Of a stretch of 64,000 bases of DNA, positions 43,022 through 52,301 are shown piece after piece. The notes below the pieces were generated by a model that saw only the letters and a program-made list of their open reading frames with translations, searched no databases and was not told the origin of the DNA. Position numbers and translations under genes: made by a program. The stretch is from Moesziomyces globuligerus (taxonomy: Eukaryota > Basidiomycota > Ustilaginomycetes > Ustilaginales > Ustilaginaceae). The stretch spans positions 420,814 through 484,813 of the forward strand of contig JARVLF010000011.1 in the NCBI GenBank assembly GCA_030849465.1. Reading direction: 5' to 3'. Position 1 is the stretch's first letter, and the number at the start of each line of letters is the position of its first letter.

Positions 43022-43732
43022 GGTTGCCGACGTCTGAAAGCGCGCTTTGGGCCGCTTGAGATGCCGAGCGTTGTGATGCTGCAGGAGCAGAGGGAGAGGC
43101 GTTGCGGGTGGTCTATGCTTGCATGTCACTTGAGGCTGGTAGCATGCGGCCAGTACGGAGAGTAGCGAGCTGAATTGCAGCAGAGGTTCCGGACAAGGCG
43201 AACTGAGATGATTTGAGCGGAGCCAGGGTGCCTTGAACGAGGTGGGACCGAGTCGAGCCAGGTAGGAGGATCGTTGGGGGGATGGTGAGCCGGACGAAGG
43301 GAGCGATGGTACGGCTTTCGGGCGCGTTTCTCCTTCTTCCGAGATCGCGACGTTGAGCCTCGATTTTTGCGACGAAGCTGTGTTGATAAGATGGCCTAAC
43401 ACGGTCGATGCGATTCCCTTTTCGGATGCACTCCGATGCGATTTTATGCAGGGTTCTGCTGCCAGAGCCGCGCCAAAAAAGTTGGCTTTAGCGCATTCAG
43501 GCATTCAGGGTGGGCTACACTGCGCCAGTGCCCGCACCTGCCTTTGAGCGCACTTATCATGTGCGCTGCGCCTCCTTTTTCAGCAGCCACGCAAAGCAAC
43601 GCTCTCTCGGGCCGCCTCCCCAAGCTCAGCTGCTGCGCATTGATAGACACTCAAGCCGAGTCCACCAGCTCACTCCTCGTCTCCTCCTCTCCATCAGCCT
43701 CGCTCTCCACCAGCGTCGTCCTGCCTGCCGCA
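43022..43732. promoter_or_regulatory. Divergent promoter region between THO2 and the PA-box membrane protein
   Basis: 711 bp between the two starts. The membrane-protein frame is open from 43436 with an additional ATG at 43559, so its N-terminus could be longer. Confidence 0.5.
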
Positions 43733-45403
43733 ATGTCATCCGTCAACGACACCGATCTCTCGGACAGCATCTCCTGGATCGAGACCGACGCCTCCTCCGA
43801 TTTCGAGCTGGTCGACTTTGAAGATGATCCCCGTCTCCACGCACCCTCCTCCACCCACTCGCAAGCGCCCAGCATCGTCTCGGACGAGCCCAGCGCACCT
43901 CCCAGCCCCGCCCTCCACGAGTCCCACTTCCACTTCCCCGATCCCGCCGCCATCTTTCGCGATGCCAACCTTGAGTCCAGCTCGCTCTGCACCATCGTCC
44001 CACCACCGGAGCCTTTGATCCTGCCTCCCCCCGTCCAGCAACAGGAGCCCTTTGATCCCGCCCCGCATCCAGCGCATCACACTCAGTCCGACATCGAAGC
44101 GCTGCCCTGCCTGGAAAAGCTAGCCTCTCACCAAGCCCAGGACCCTTTCTTGGCCCACTCGAACCAGAGGCATGCTGCCCTGCACTACCTCAAGCGAGCC
44201 GCGCTCGACTCGCCAAAGGCAACCTGCATCCTCATGCTCCTCGCCACCGTCCTGCTCGGCTTCCCTTTCCAGCCGCTCTCAGCTCTGCGTGATTGGCGCT
44301 CCTCCTTGATCCAGTCCCAACCTTGCCACCTTGACTACGCCGGCAAGGGTGCAGCCCCAGCTGCACCGATTCCCACCAGCTCATTCGGCTGCCCGCAAGC
44401 TCCTCACTGCTCCCTCAACTCGCTCCTCGCCGCCCCTTCCACCTCCCTCCCCGCGTCTCTCTCCATCGTCAACCCCAAGCGCAACAAGTTCGTCGCCCTT
44501 CCCAGCCGCCAATCCACTGCGCTCCAGCCATCAGCTGCAACTCCCAAATCCCTCACCCTCGTCAGTCGACCCTTCACTGATCCAAGCGTCAAAACCAACC
44601 CGAAAACGCCTCGCCGCAAGCGACCGGACCCTTCGCGCGCATCTCGAGCACCTTACATTCCCATCGACGCACCTGTGCTCCCCTATCTTCCCAACTCATC
44701 CTCCCTCGGCGACGCCGCCACCATGTCGTGGGACTACTGGCTCGGCGAGCTCAGCAGCTACTACCACGTAATCCTGAGGCCCGCCATCGTCACTGCCAGC
44801 GAACAAGCCGTTCACGCTGCTCGCCAAGTCCGGCGCTACCACGAGCAGACCGTCTTGCCCGCTTTGCACAAGCAAGCCGCCCGTACAGCACACCACACGG
44901 CAGACCGAGCCTCCAAAGCCGCCCGCCTCGCCCATCGCTACCACAACCAACAGCTTCTCCCAGCCCTCACCGCCCTGCAGAAGCGCGCCGTGCGCACCAC
45001 TCACCGCACCGCCGAGCTCGCCGCCCGGTACAACCAGGACCAGCTCCGCCCTGCCATCGCCTTTGTCCACCAGCAGACCCTGCATACAGCGCGCCGATCC
45101 GCGGAATACCAGCGAACCGTCGTCACACCCGCCGTCATGCAGCTCGGATCCCAGTCGCTCGAGGCCGCAAAGACCACCTCGGACGGTCTCAACAAGGCCG
45201 CCAAGCGATTCTCGATCGAGGCGGCCAAGACGGTCGAGCACGTCAAGCACGTCACTCACGTCGACCTCGAGGCACTCGGCGTCGACCTGTACGTCGGCTT
45301 CCTAAAGTCCACCTGGAACAGCTTCATGAACGACGTTTGTGCACAGCACCAGTCCACCACACCGTGCCATTGCACCACGCGCCGTGCCCAGCTTTCCATC
45401 TGA
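43733..45403 (+). CDS. Unrecognised single-pass membrane protein with PA-box helical repeats
   Basis: 556 aa from ATG 43733 (MSSVNDTDLSDSISWIETD); an in-frame ATG at 43559 is an alternative. The first 90 residues are acidic, with WIETDASSDFELVDFEDD. A hydrophobic segment CILMLLATVLLGFPF lies near 165-180. After a Ser/Pro linker, the C-terminal ~220 residues carry five repeats built as Tyr-His/Asn/Gln, about five residues, Pro-Ala-Leu/Ile/Val, then an Ala/Arg/His-rich helix (for example YHEQTVLPALHKQAARTAHH). Pro-to-Pro spacings are 26, 34, 30 and 26. The helices look amphipathic with His and Arg on one face. I do not recognise the family; lipid or membrane surface binding, like apolipoprotein-type repeats, is a guess. 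Confidence 0.65.
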   Translation: MSSVNDTDLSDSISWIETDASSDFELVDFEDDPRLHAPSSTHSQAPSIVSDEPSAPPSPALHESHFHFPDPAAIFRDANLESSSLCTIVPPPEPLILPPPVQQQEPFDPAPHPAHHTQSDIEALPCLEKLASHQAQDPFLAHSNQRHAALHYLKRAALDSPKATCILMLLATVLLGFPFQPLSALRDWRSSLIQSQPCHLDYAGKGAAPAAPIPTSSFGCPQAPHCSLNSLLAAPSTSLPASLSIVNPKRNKFVALPSRQSTALQPSAATPKSLTLVSRPFTDPSVKTNPKTPRRKRPDPSRASRAPYIPIDAPVLPYLPNSSSLGDAATMSWDYWLGELSSYYHVILRPAIVTASEQAVHAARQVRRYHEQTVLPALHKQAARTAHHTADRASKAARLAHRYHNQQLLPALTALQKRAVRTTHRTAELAARYNQDQLRPAIAFVHQQTLHTARRSAEYQRTVVTPAVMQLGSQSLEAAKTTSDGLNKAAKRFSIEAAKTVEHVKHVTHVDLEALGVDLYVGFLKSTWNSFMNDVCAQHQSTTPCHCTTRRAQLSI

Positions 45404-45569
45404 TCCCTTTCGCTTTCCAATAGCTCCAGATCCCTCAGCTCTCCAGTCCTGTCCCATCGCTGTATGCATGTATCCCCTTGAAATTGTACCTTGACCTGTC
45501 TAAATTGGTTCCAAGCCCGAGCTTGACACCAAGCCGGACGCGCTGCACGGGTCGGATCGGAGCCTTTCT

Positions 45570-47684
45570 CTAAACTTTGCCAGGTGAATGCTTGGACGGC
45601 TCGGGTTTGGGATCGTCGTCGGTCGGGTCGGTGTCGTCCTCGCTGCCCGGTCGACTCGAGCTTTTCGAGGTTCGGAGATGGTCCGAGTGGTGCGCAAACA
45701 CGTGTCGCTTCTTGTCGCCTTCGTGCAGTATGGCGGCCTCCTCCTTGCGCTGCTGGATCTGCTTGCGTGTCTCCGCCTCCCTCTCCAGCGACGTGTGCGG
45801 GATGACGGTCGGCCCAGCCTTGGATGTTTTGCGCTGCAGCTTGGGACTCGCCTCGCTGGCCTTTGCCCTCGACGGGCTTCCGTCCACTGATCCACTCGAC
45901 CTTCTCGGAGGCGTGCTCGGCCTAGCGGGCGCCGGGTCGCCGTTCTGTGCATCGGCCGAGCCAGCCACAGCGATCTCCTCCTCGACGTGCGGCGATTCAT
46001 TGTCGGGCGAAACGTCGTCGTCGGCAGCCACATCGTCGGCTTCTGACTTGGCTTCTTTCTTGTCTTCGTCGCCCGCGTTGGAGAGCTTTTCGATCGAGGC
46101 TTGATCCAGTCGCATGTGTCGTGCGCGCACAGACTCGACGACATCGCCCTTGCCACGCGGCAGCGCGGGCAGCTTGAGCCTCTTTCGGGCCACCATGACG
46201 GGCGCCGACGACTTTTGGACGAGGTAGTGCGAAGTGGAGCCAAGCAGGATGCCGCGTAAGGAGTTGAGACCGCGTGAGCCGACGATGACCATGGTGGGCT
46301 CGTAGAAGTCGATGAGGTCGAGCAGCATGTGGCGCGAATTCTTGGCGTGAATGGCCTGGCACGAGATCCGGACCTCGAGGCGGGTGCGCTCCAAGAGGTG
46401 GGTGGCCTGTTTGGCGAGGACGGAAGCCATGGCCTGGCGGATGCGCTGGTGCTCCATACGCGCCGAGACCTCCTCGTGCTTGGGATCGAGTGCGTCGAGC
46501 TTGGTGTCGGTCTCCATGACCGAGACGACGAGCATCTCGTCGCCGTCCCTGAGCACGGTACCGATGGTCCACTCTACGGCGTACGACGACTCTTCGGAAC
46601 CGTCGCTGGCAACGACGTATCGCTTTGGACGCTTGCTCGCCTTTGCAGCCGCATCGGCATCGCCGTGGCTGATGATGATGGTGCATCGATTGCGCTCGAA
46701 GCGGGGTCTCGAGGTGGAGAGGGAAAGCATCTTGGAGCCGCGTCGCTGGAGGAAGGTGGAGACCTGGTCTTCGCTCAGCACGACGTTGGGTGCGGTGATG
46801 TGCTCGTCGTCGCGTTCCAAGTCCTCGTCTTCGTAGGTCTCGAAGTGGTGGTGGCCATCTTCGGACTTGCCTTCGCCGGTCCAATGCTCATGAGCTGTGA
46901 GGCAGCCTGCATTGTAGAGCGTATTGTCGAGCACGACAGAGTCGATCTCATCGTCGTCTTCCTCGTCCTCGTCGTCGTCGTCGGCGTCGGCCCCATCCTC
47001 ACGCACCGCATCCTTCGACTCTTGGTCCGAGGTGTACGAAGCGTCGTCCGAATCCACATCTGCTTCAGCGCCGTGAGGATCATCGTGAAGGTGGGTGGAG
47101 GAGGCGAGGCTTGTGGACGAGGCCGAGGTGGGCAAGGCGGTGGGTGGGATGCCAGGGGATGCGGGATGAGGCCTGCGGTGCGAGTGGGGCGCAGCGGGGT
47201 CGGGCTCTTCATCATCGTATGGATCGAAGAAGGCGCTGTTTCTGGGAGTGATGCCCGAGGCGGAGCTGACGACAGAATCGGTGTCGCTGTCGCGGTCCTT
47301 GTCGCTTCGGGCGCCGCTCTCGGAGCCGGTGTCGTCGTCGGGATTGACCTTGAGACGACTGGCGGAGGAGGAACGCTTTCTGGAGCCGAAGCGGAAGGGC
47401 GATAAGCTGCGGCCGCCGGGCCTTCCGAAGGCACTGAGCCGCTTCGACTTTTTCTGCGAGCGGTCGTCGTCGTGGCGGGAGGAGGCGCCCGAGCGACCGC
47501 TGCGATTGCGTTGGGAGTCGGAGCTCTCTGCGATCTTGAGTTGACCGATGGCGAAGGGATTGCGAGCGTTGTGGTGAGGCGCTCCGACGGCGATCATGGA
47601 TGCAAAGGCGGACGAGAGCGTCTGGGACGCCTTGTCCTTGTCCTTCTCCCCCGAGTGAGACGAAAGCGAGGGAGTGCGCACCAT
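45570..47684 (-). CDS. Universal stress protein (UspA) domain protein with long disordered arms
   Basis: 704 aa from ATG 47684 (MVRTPSLSSHSG), the first ATG after the upstream in-frame stop. The frame is open for a few dozen codons before it without ATG, so a short upstream exon or non-ATG start is possible. The Usp domain spans about 340-500: KRYVVASDGSEESSYAVEWT, RISCQAIHAKNSRHMLLDLI, then MVIVGSRGLNSLRGILLGS. The last fits the ATP-binding motif G-2X-G-9X-G-S/T (near 467), so nucleotide binding is likely. Flanks are Ser- and Asp/Glu-rich, including a DDDDEDEEDDDE patch. The C-terminus is charged. Usp proteins act in stress signalling; the partner is unknown. Divergent from the AlkB-like gene. 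Confidence 0.85.
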   Translation of the reverse strand: MVRTPSLSSHSGEKDKDKASQTLSSAFASMIAVGAPHHNARNPFAIGQLKIAESSDSQRNRSGRSGASSRHDDDRSQKKSKRLSAFGRPGGRSLSPFRFGSRKRSSSASRLKVNPDDDTGSESGARSDKDRDSDTDSVVSSASGITPRNSAFFDPYDDEEPDPAAPHSHRRPHPASPGIPPTALPTSASSTSLASSTHLHDDPHGAEADVDSDDASYTSDQESKDAVREDGADADDDDEDEEDDDEIDSVVLDNTLYNAGCLTAHEHWTGEGKSEDGHHHFETYEDEDLERDDEHITAPNVVLSEDQVSTFLQRRGSKMLSLSTSRPRFERNRCTIIISHGDADAAAKASKRPKRYVVASDGSEESSYAVEWTIGTVLRDGDEMLVVSVMETDTKLDALDPKHEEVSARMEHQRIRQAMASVLAKQATHLLERTRLEVRISCQAIHAKNSRHMLLDLIDFYEPTMVIVGSRGLNSLRGILLGSTSHYLVQKSSAPVMVARKRLKLPALPRGKGDVVESVRARHMRLDQASIEKLSNAGDEDKKEAKSEADDVAADDDVSPDNESPHVEEEIAVAGSADAQNGDPAPARPSTPPRRSSGSVDGSPSRAKASEASPKLQRKTSKAGPTVIPHTSLEREAETRKQIQQRKEEAAILHEGDKKRHVFAHHSDHLRTSKSSSRPGSEDDTDPTDDDPKPEPSKHSPGKV

Positions 47685-48188
47685 GCTGAGCTTGCGTCCG
47701 AGCGCTGTTGCGTTCGCCGAAGGCTTGCGTCGGGATTTGCCAGAGATGGAGAGCAAGCGCAAGCGTTCGACGTCCCGTTTGTTTGAATGGGAGTGAGGAG
47801 TCGGATGGGTGAGGTGGAGGCAAGGAGGGAGGGGATGGAGGTTGGCGAGCCGGACGATTGCTTGGCATCACGCAGCAGCCTCGGTCATCATGATTCACTC
47901 TAAATCACCGACAACTCGCGACTGCGCCCGCAGCCGGTCAGTGCGAGCAGCTCAAGGGCTCCGCCAAGGCACACCACCTGCATCGTCCACACGACGAAGC
48001 CCGCACCGCCCCCCAGGAAATCTCACATTCAGGCAATGGCAATGACAAGTGTTAAGTTCTTACTCGAAACGCGCATGGCTTGTAACGTTGAGGCTGTCTT
48101 CCGGATAAGCCATCTCGCCAAGTGCCGGGTACTCCGCATTGTGTGCAGCTTGCTCTTTACTGCGCTAGGTCGGAGACCTCTGCCAAGG
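47685..48188. promoter_or_regulatory. Divergent promoter region between USP and AlkB-like genes
   Basis: 504 bp. It contains the open but ATG-less extension of the USP frame (to about 47870) and an in-frame upstream ATG (48036) of the AlkB-like gene. Confidence 0.5.
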
Positions 48189-49064
48189 ATGGACACCGAG
48201 GATGAGCGCGATTCGCTCTTCGGGTCGAGCAGCTCGACTCGTACGTCCAGCGCCTACGGTGGAGAGGCAGAGGCTGGAGAGCAGCCATCACGGATAGCCT
48301 CGCGCGAAGCTCCATCGATCCCGGGACTCTTCTTCTTCCCCGAGTTGCTCTCGCGGTCGATGCACGACAAGGTGCTGCACCAGGTCGCGGCATGCGGCTA
48401 TTTCTCCCTCGAGGATGACGGAGTTTCGGCTGCTCTCGCAAAGAAAGGCGAGCTTGGTCACGACGCAGACGCGCAGGACGCGTACTATCGGTCTCCGCGC
48501 AACCAGGCGATGCTTTTTGCGCGTTCCTTGGCATCCCATGCTGGCGAGCAAGAGGGCTCGGATCCACATGCGCAGACCCGCTCGGGCTTGCCGACGTGGG
48601 CTGTTGAGCTGATCCAGCACCTTGGACAGACGGTGGAGTCGCTTCCGGAGCACGAGCTTCCGCTCGAGACGAAAGAGCTTCTCTTCCCTCGAAGCGGGCT
48701 GCTGTCGCGCCAGCTCATCCTCAATCTCTACCGAGGCGGCGAAGGTCTGGCCTCGCACGTGGACCTTGTGAATCGCTTTGCGGACGGCATCCTGCTGTGC
48801 TCATTGGGTCCGAGCGAGAGTGGGACGGTGATGGAGTTCACGAGCGATTCTGATGAAGCGCATCGGCTATTCCTGCCGTCGGGCTCGGTGCTGCTTCTGT
48901 CTCGAGAGGCGCGCTACAAGTGGAAGCATGGCATCCCGGCGTGTGCCATCGACCTTGTGCGTTCTGCTGAGGATGCTCGCCAGATCGAAGCCATTCCGCG
49001 CTCGATCCGCCTGAGCATCACGATCCGCTCGATGCTTCCCGGCGCCGACGTCGTGGGTGGCTGA
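48189..49064 (+). CDS. AlkB-like 2-oxoglutarate/Fe(II) dioxygenase
   Basis: 291 aa, single exon. ATG 48189 (MDTEDERDSLFG) is preferred to the in-frame ATG at 48036, whose extra 51 residues lack family similarity. The double-stranded beta-helix core has the iron ligands His190 and Asp192 (ASHVDLVNRFADGILLCSLG) and His247 (YKWKHGIP), and the 2-oxoglutarate arginine in RLSITIR (274-280). The IPGLFFFPELLS start is the usual AlkB N-terminal strand. All catalytic residues are present, so it is probably active. It is closest in form to small eukaryotic ALKBH proteins; whether it repairs DNA or modifies RNA or protein cannot be told. Confidence 0.88.
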   Translation: MDTEDERDSLFGSSSSTRTSSAYGGEAEAGEQPSRIASREAPSIPGLFFFPELLSRSMHDKVLHQVAACGYFSLEDDGVSAALAKKGELGHDADAQDAYYRSPRNQAMLFARSLASHAGEQEGSDPHAQTRSGLPTWAVELIQHLGQTVESLPEHELPLETKELLFPRSGLLSRQLILNLYRGGEGLASHVDLVNRFADGILLCSLGPSESGTVMEFTSDSDEAHRLFLPSGSVLLLSREARYKWKHGIPACAIDLVRSAEDARQIEAIPRSIRLSITIRSMLPGADVVGG

Positions 49065-49416
49065 CTCTGAACACGCCGGCAGGTTTGCAATTCCATCGAA
49101 CGTCGATTGCGAAGTGCCGAGTGAAGTACGAAGATCAAATCAGGTGGAAACGAGCTTCTGACTGAGCAGCGGGCAGCGAGGCGAGCATGTCGGATGACGA
49201 GCGAGTGCGCTGCTGCTGGAGCTGGAGCAGCATGGCCCGGGCACTCGGAAGAGGGCGAAACTGCCGGGCGTCGGTCAGGAGTGGAGAGCGCGGTAACGCA
49301 GGCCGGAAGATTTGGCTTTGCAGCTGCAGATCAGCTGCACCGCCGACGCCCTGGCGCGTGGCTCGAAAAATTTTCTGTCGCAGCTGCGCTCGGGGTGGGC
49401 CAACACTTTTTTTTTT

Positions 49417-49447
<31 letters not shown>

Positions 49448-49662
49448 TTGGTCGTTGCGATCCGGACATCCGATGATCATCCCAAGGAGAATTCCGGCCC
49501 AGCGTCCTAAAAAAGTTACTTTTCACTGCAACCTGCCACGGGCGTGTGCCACCTTCTCCAAAGACGGCCAGCCTTCCGTTCGCACCGCTTGCTTCATCTC
49601 ATCCGCACCCGCCACATCCGTGCCAAGCCTGCGCTTGTTCATCTTCGTCGCCACGCTTCACA
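49065..49662. promoter_or_regulatory. Promoter and leader of the purine phosphoribosyltransferase gene
   Basis: 598 bp. At about 49408-49445 a run of nine T is followed by nine or ten GCT/CTG triplets, a microsatellite in what is probably promoter or 5' UTR. ORFs across the region translate this as poly-Leu or poly-Cys and are not considered genes. Confidence 0.6.
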
Positions 49663-50427
49663 ATGTCGCTCGAACAGCTTCCCGATGACCACTTCCGTCC
49701 CACCTACGAGGAGATCCACGTCCAGATCGGCAATGCCGCCCGCAGGATCAAGACCGAGTTCGACCCCGATCTGATGGTCGCCATCGGCGGCGGTGGCTTC
49801 TACCCGGCTCGTGTGCTCCGCACCTTCCTCAAGAAGCCCTCGGCCCTCGACCCTTCCAAGATGCGCAACATCCCCATCCAGGCCATCGGCCTCAGCCTCT
49901 ACGAGGAGGTCTCGGGCACCTCCGAGGGTCAGATCGGCAACGAGGTCGTCCGCACCCAGTGGCTCGACGCCAAGACCGTCACCGGCCACAAGGGCCCCGG
50001 CAAGATCGAAGAGGGCAAGGATGCCGGTGGTCTGCTCGGCAAGAACGTCCTCATCGTCGACGAGGTCGACGACTCGCGCACCACCCTCCAGTACGCCTAC
50101 TCGGAGCTGCTCAAGGACGTCAAGAACGCCATCGCCAACCTCTCGCCCGAGGAGCGCCAGAACCTCGCCCCCACCCGTTTCGCCATCTTTGTGGTGCACA
50201 ACAAGGAGAAGGAGGGCGGCAAGCGCGGCTCGCTCCCCATCCTGGCCAAGGACCTCCCCAAGGGCGACGACAAGATCATCGACGGTCTCAGCGAGGGTGT
50301 GCGATACTACTCGACCCAAGACATCGGCGACGTCTGGATCTGCTACCCTTGGGAAGAGGAGGACATTCTCGAGCACAACCGCCTCGCCGCGCTCGCAAAG
50401 AAGCTCGGTGTGAACCAGCCCAACTAG
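49663..50427 (+). CDS. HPT1: Hypoxanthine/xanthine-guanine phosphoribosyltransferase
   Basis: 254 aa, single exon, ATG 49663 (ACAATGTCGC). It transfers the phosphoribosyl group of PRPP to hypoxanthine, guanine or xanthine in purine salvage. Seen: PDLMVAIGGGGFYPARVLRTF (36-55), ISLYE-like LSLYEEV, RTQWLD (97-102), the PRPP-binding loop VLIVDEVDDSRTT (129-141), and the C-terminal WICYPWEEEDI. These blocks match yeast Hpt1 and Xpt1 closely; the two cannot be separated here, so the symbol is provisional. Compared with the yeast protein it carries an insertion (KGPGKIEEGKDAGG) before the PRPP loop. The leader is long and contains a triplet repeat. Confidence 0.9.
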   Translation: MSLEQLPDDHFRPTYEEIHVQIGNAARRIKTEFDPDLMVAIGGGGFYPARVLRTFLKKPSALDPSKMRNIPIQAIGLSLYEEVSGTSEGQIGNEVVRTQWLDAKTVTGHKGPGKIEEGKDAGGLLGKNVLIVDEVDDSRTTLQYAYSELLKDVKNAIANLSPEERQNLAPTRFAIFVVHNKEKEGGKRGSLPILAKDLPKGDDKIIDGLSEGVRYYSTQDIGDVWICYPWEEEDILEHNRLAALAKKLGVNQPN

Positions 50428-50692
50428 GCCTTGCGTCTGCATGCCAGCGTGAAGGCATCGTATGCTCGCCCTTGCGCCGCCTCTGTATATCATCTCGCGT
50501 TTTGTGATTCATCGAACACTGTATATTGTAACTCCTCCCGAGCTCTTGCTCCTCGACTCCGCAGGCCTGGGCCGAGTCGCGACCGTGGTGATGGGAGGCT
50601 GATTCTGGAAAGAGGTATATTGTCCATGGAGTAGCGCAAAGTAAACGAAAGGCATCGCCCGTTGCTAGCCAGGCCGGCATACCAAGGCCTTG

Positions 50693-51550
50693 TCATGGAG
50701 CCGCTGGCGAACTCAGGGCCTTGCGAGCGTCCTTGAGCAGCGTCCTGCATTCGGCGGCGACTTCGCGTACGCCTTTGACGCCTGCATCGGTCCACGCTGC
50801 GAGCACAGGCTCCATTGTGCCCCAAAGGTGCTCTGCCTGCGCTAGGCCGGCCCTTCTCGCCTCCACATCGGGCGGGCGAGAGGCGGGATCGGGAGCAGTT
50901 GGCTCTGCGTGCGGGCCCCCTTGTCGGCACTCGATCAAGTCTGCGATGGTGGTTGGAAGCGTAACGATGGGCTCGAGATCGCGCAATGCTTCCACTTGGT
51001 CGGCCGGCGATTCCGTCGATGTACGTGATGCATTCGGGCGGAGCGTGTCGAGTTGAGACGACAGCTTGGACATGGACTCGAAAGACGACTTGAGCGAGTC
51101 GAGCGAGGGGTCGAGCGACTCGGATCGGAGCTTCATGTTGCGGATGGTATCACTTGCTGCGACAAGTTCGTGGTGGTGGTTGTAGACCAGGCTCTGGCGC
51201 TCTCCGTCGAGTTCGCGGATCTGGACGATGAGTTCCGACTCCTTGCCGAGCAGGACGCTGAGACTGTTGGAGCGCAGGAGCGATGGCAGGTCGACGTCCG
51301 GACCCGCGCCCTTGATCGGTGTGGATCCAATTGCCCCTGCAGCTGCGACTCTGTCTCTTCCGCTGGAACTGGAATGAAGCGAGGGAGAGCTGGACGCTGA
51401 TGGTGCATCAGACGAGAGGCCGTAGTAGTCGCGAAGCAAGTTGGCCGCACGTCGCTTGTCGTCTCGCGGCCGCGGCTTGGAGGCAGTCGAGTCGGTATCT
51501 GCAGCAATAGATGCGCTGCGTGCACCTGACGGTGACTGTGTTGTAGCCAT
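50693..51550 (-). CDS. VPS51: GARP/EARP tethering complex subunit VPS51
   Basis: 285 aa, single exon, ATG 51550. The hallmark N-terminal LLRDYYGL (38-45) is followed after a Ser-rich linker by the helical block LLRSNSLSVLLGKESELIVQ, IRELDGERQSLVYNHHHELV and ASDTIRNMK. That is the Vps51/Vps67 domain, shared by N-termini of GARP, COG and exocyst subunits. GARP tethers endosome-derived vesicles at the Golgi, and Vps51 links it to the SNARE Tlg1. The remaining helices are weaker. The protein is short, as in yeast (164 aa) rather than animals (~780 aa). It is the last single-copy gene before the subtelomere. Confidence 0.85.
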   Translation of the reverse strand: MATTQSPSGARSASIAADTDSTASKPRPRDDKRRAANLLRDYYGLSSDAPSASSSPSLHSSSSGRDRVAAAGAIGSTPIKGAGPDVDLPSLLRSNSLSVLLGKESELIVQIRELDGERQSLVYNHHHELVAASDTIRNMKLRSESLDPSLDSLKSSFESMSKLSSQLDTLRPNASRTSTESPADQVEALRDLEPIVTLPTTIADLIECRQGGPHAEPTAPDPASRPPDVEARRAGLAQAEHLWGTMEPVLAAWTDAGVKGVREVAAECRTLLKDARKALSSPAAP

Positions 51551-52301
51551 GAGCGATTCCGCAAAGTTGATTGGTGTGGTGAGATGAGAGTGAGCGCCAA
51601 CGAGTGATGCTTCGCGTCGAGGGGAGCGTTGTTGGGTGGAGGAGGGGTGCGCTTCTGCGGGCGCAACACAGTCAAACCTCTCGAAATAAACGAGTTAATT
51701 TTAAATAATTAAGATAACTTTGCTTGTCGAAGCAAAGAAGTTTGATGTACAACTGCATTGCAAAGAAAGCATGACCTCTGCATGCTCATGGATGTGCCAC
51801 GCTGTGAACTGCTGGTGCTGAGCTGCCAACACACACAGTGCCAGAGTCTAGGATTAAGATTGCATTGTAAGGCTATCTAAGTAGACACCACGGTCCTTCA
51901 ATCTAGCAACATTTGAGTACACTCCTGACCTTGAGGGTTGCTGTTCATCTGCATCAACCTTATTCCTTCCAGATAGATGTCCCTCCTCCCAAAACCAAAA
52001 CAAGAAGAAACAAACAAAAAAAGTCACATGCAGCAGGAAGTGCAGCATTTTGCATTGGCGTCCTTGTCTCATGCTGATTCTTTGCAAAACCTACCTCCAC
52101 ATGCAAGTGAATGTGAGGTGGTAAGAGCTGAGATATCAGGTTCAGGCTTGACGCAGCTTTTGCTTCTTGGAGCTGGGTGGCCTGGTGCTAGTGCTGAGCT
52201 TATGCCACATTTTGGGGTGACAATCAGAATATGGAGTGTCTGCCTTCAGCCGGGTAGTAGATACTTTTGAGGGGAGTCACGCATCTCTTGTAACGGGCCG
52301 T
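51551..52301. other. AT-richer gene-free stretch at the core/subtelomere boundary
   Basis: 751 bp. From 51680 base composition drops clearly in GC; 51690-51720 is almost pure A/T (TTAATTTTAAATAATTAAG). No gene, tRNA or repeat is recognised. It separates the last core gene from repeat-dominated sequence. Confidence 0.6.

Noticed and set aside
46329..47405. 358-codon forward ORF opposite the USP gene
   Set aside because: Mirror of the Usp domain; Val/Gly-rich with no family features.
49187..49510. ORFs through the GCT triplet run upstream of HPT1
   Set aside because: They translate a microsatellite as poly-Leu or poly-Cys and overlap the HPT1 leader without domain features.
51551..52301. Centromere or replication origin in the AT-rich stretch
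   Set aside because: Base composition alone does not identify either; no repeat or consensus is visible.
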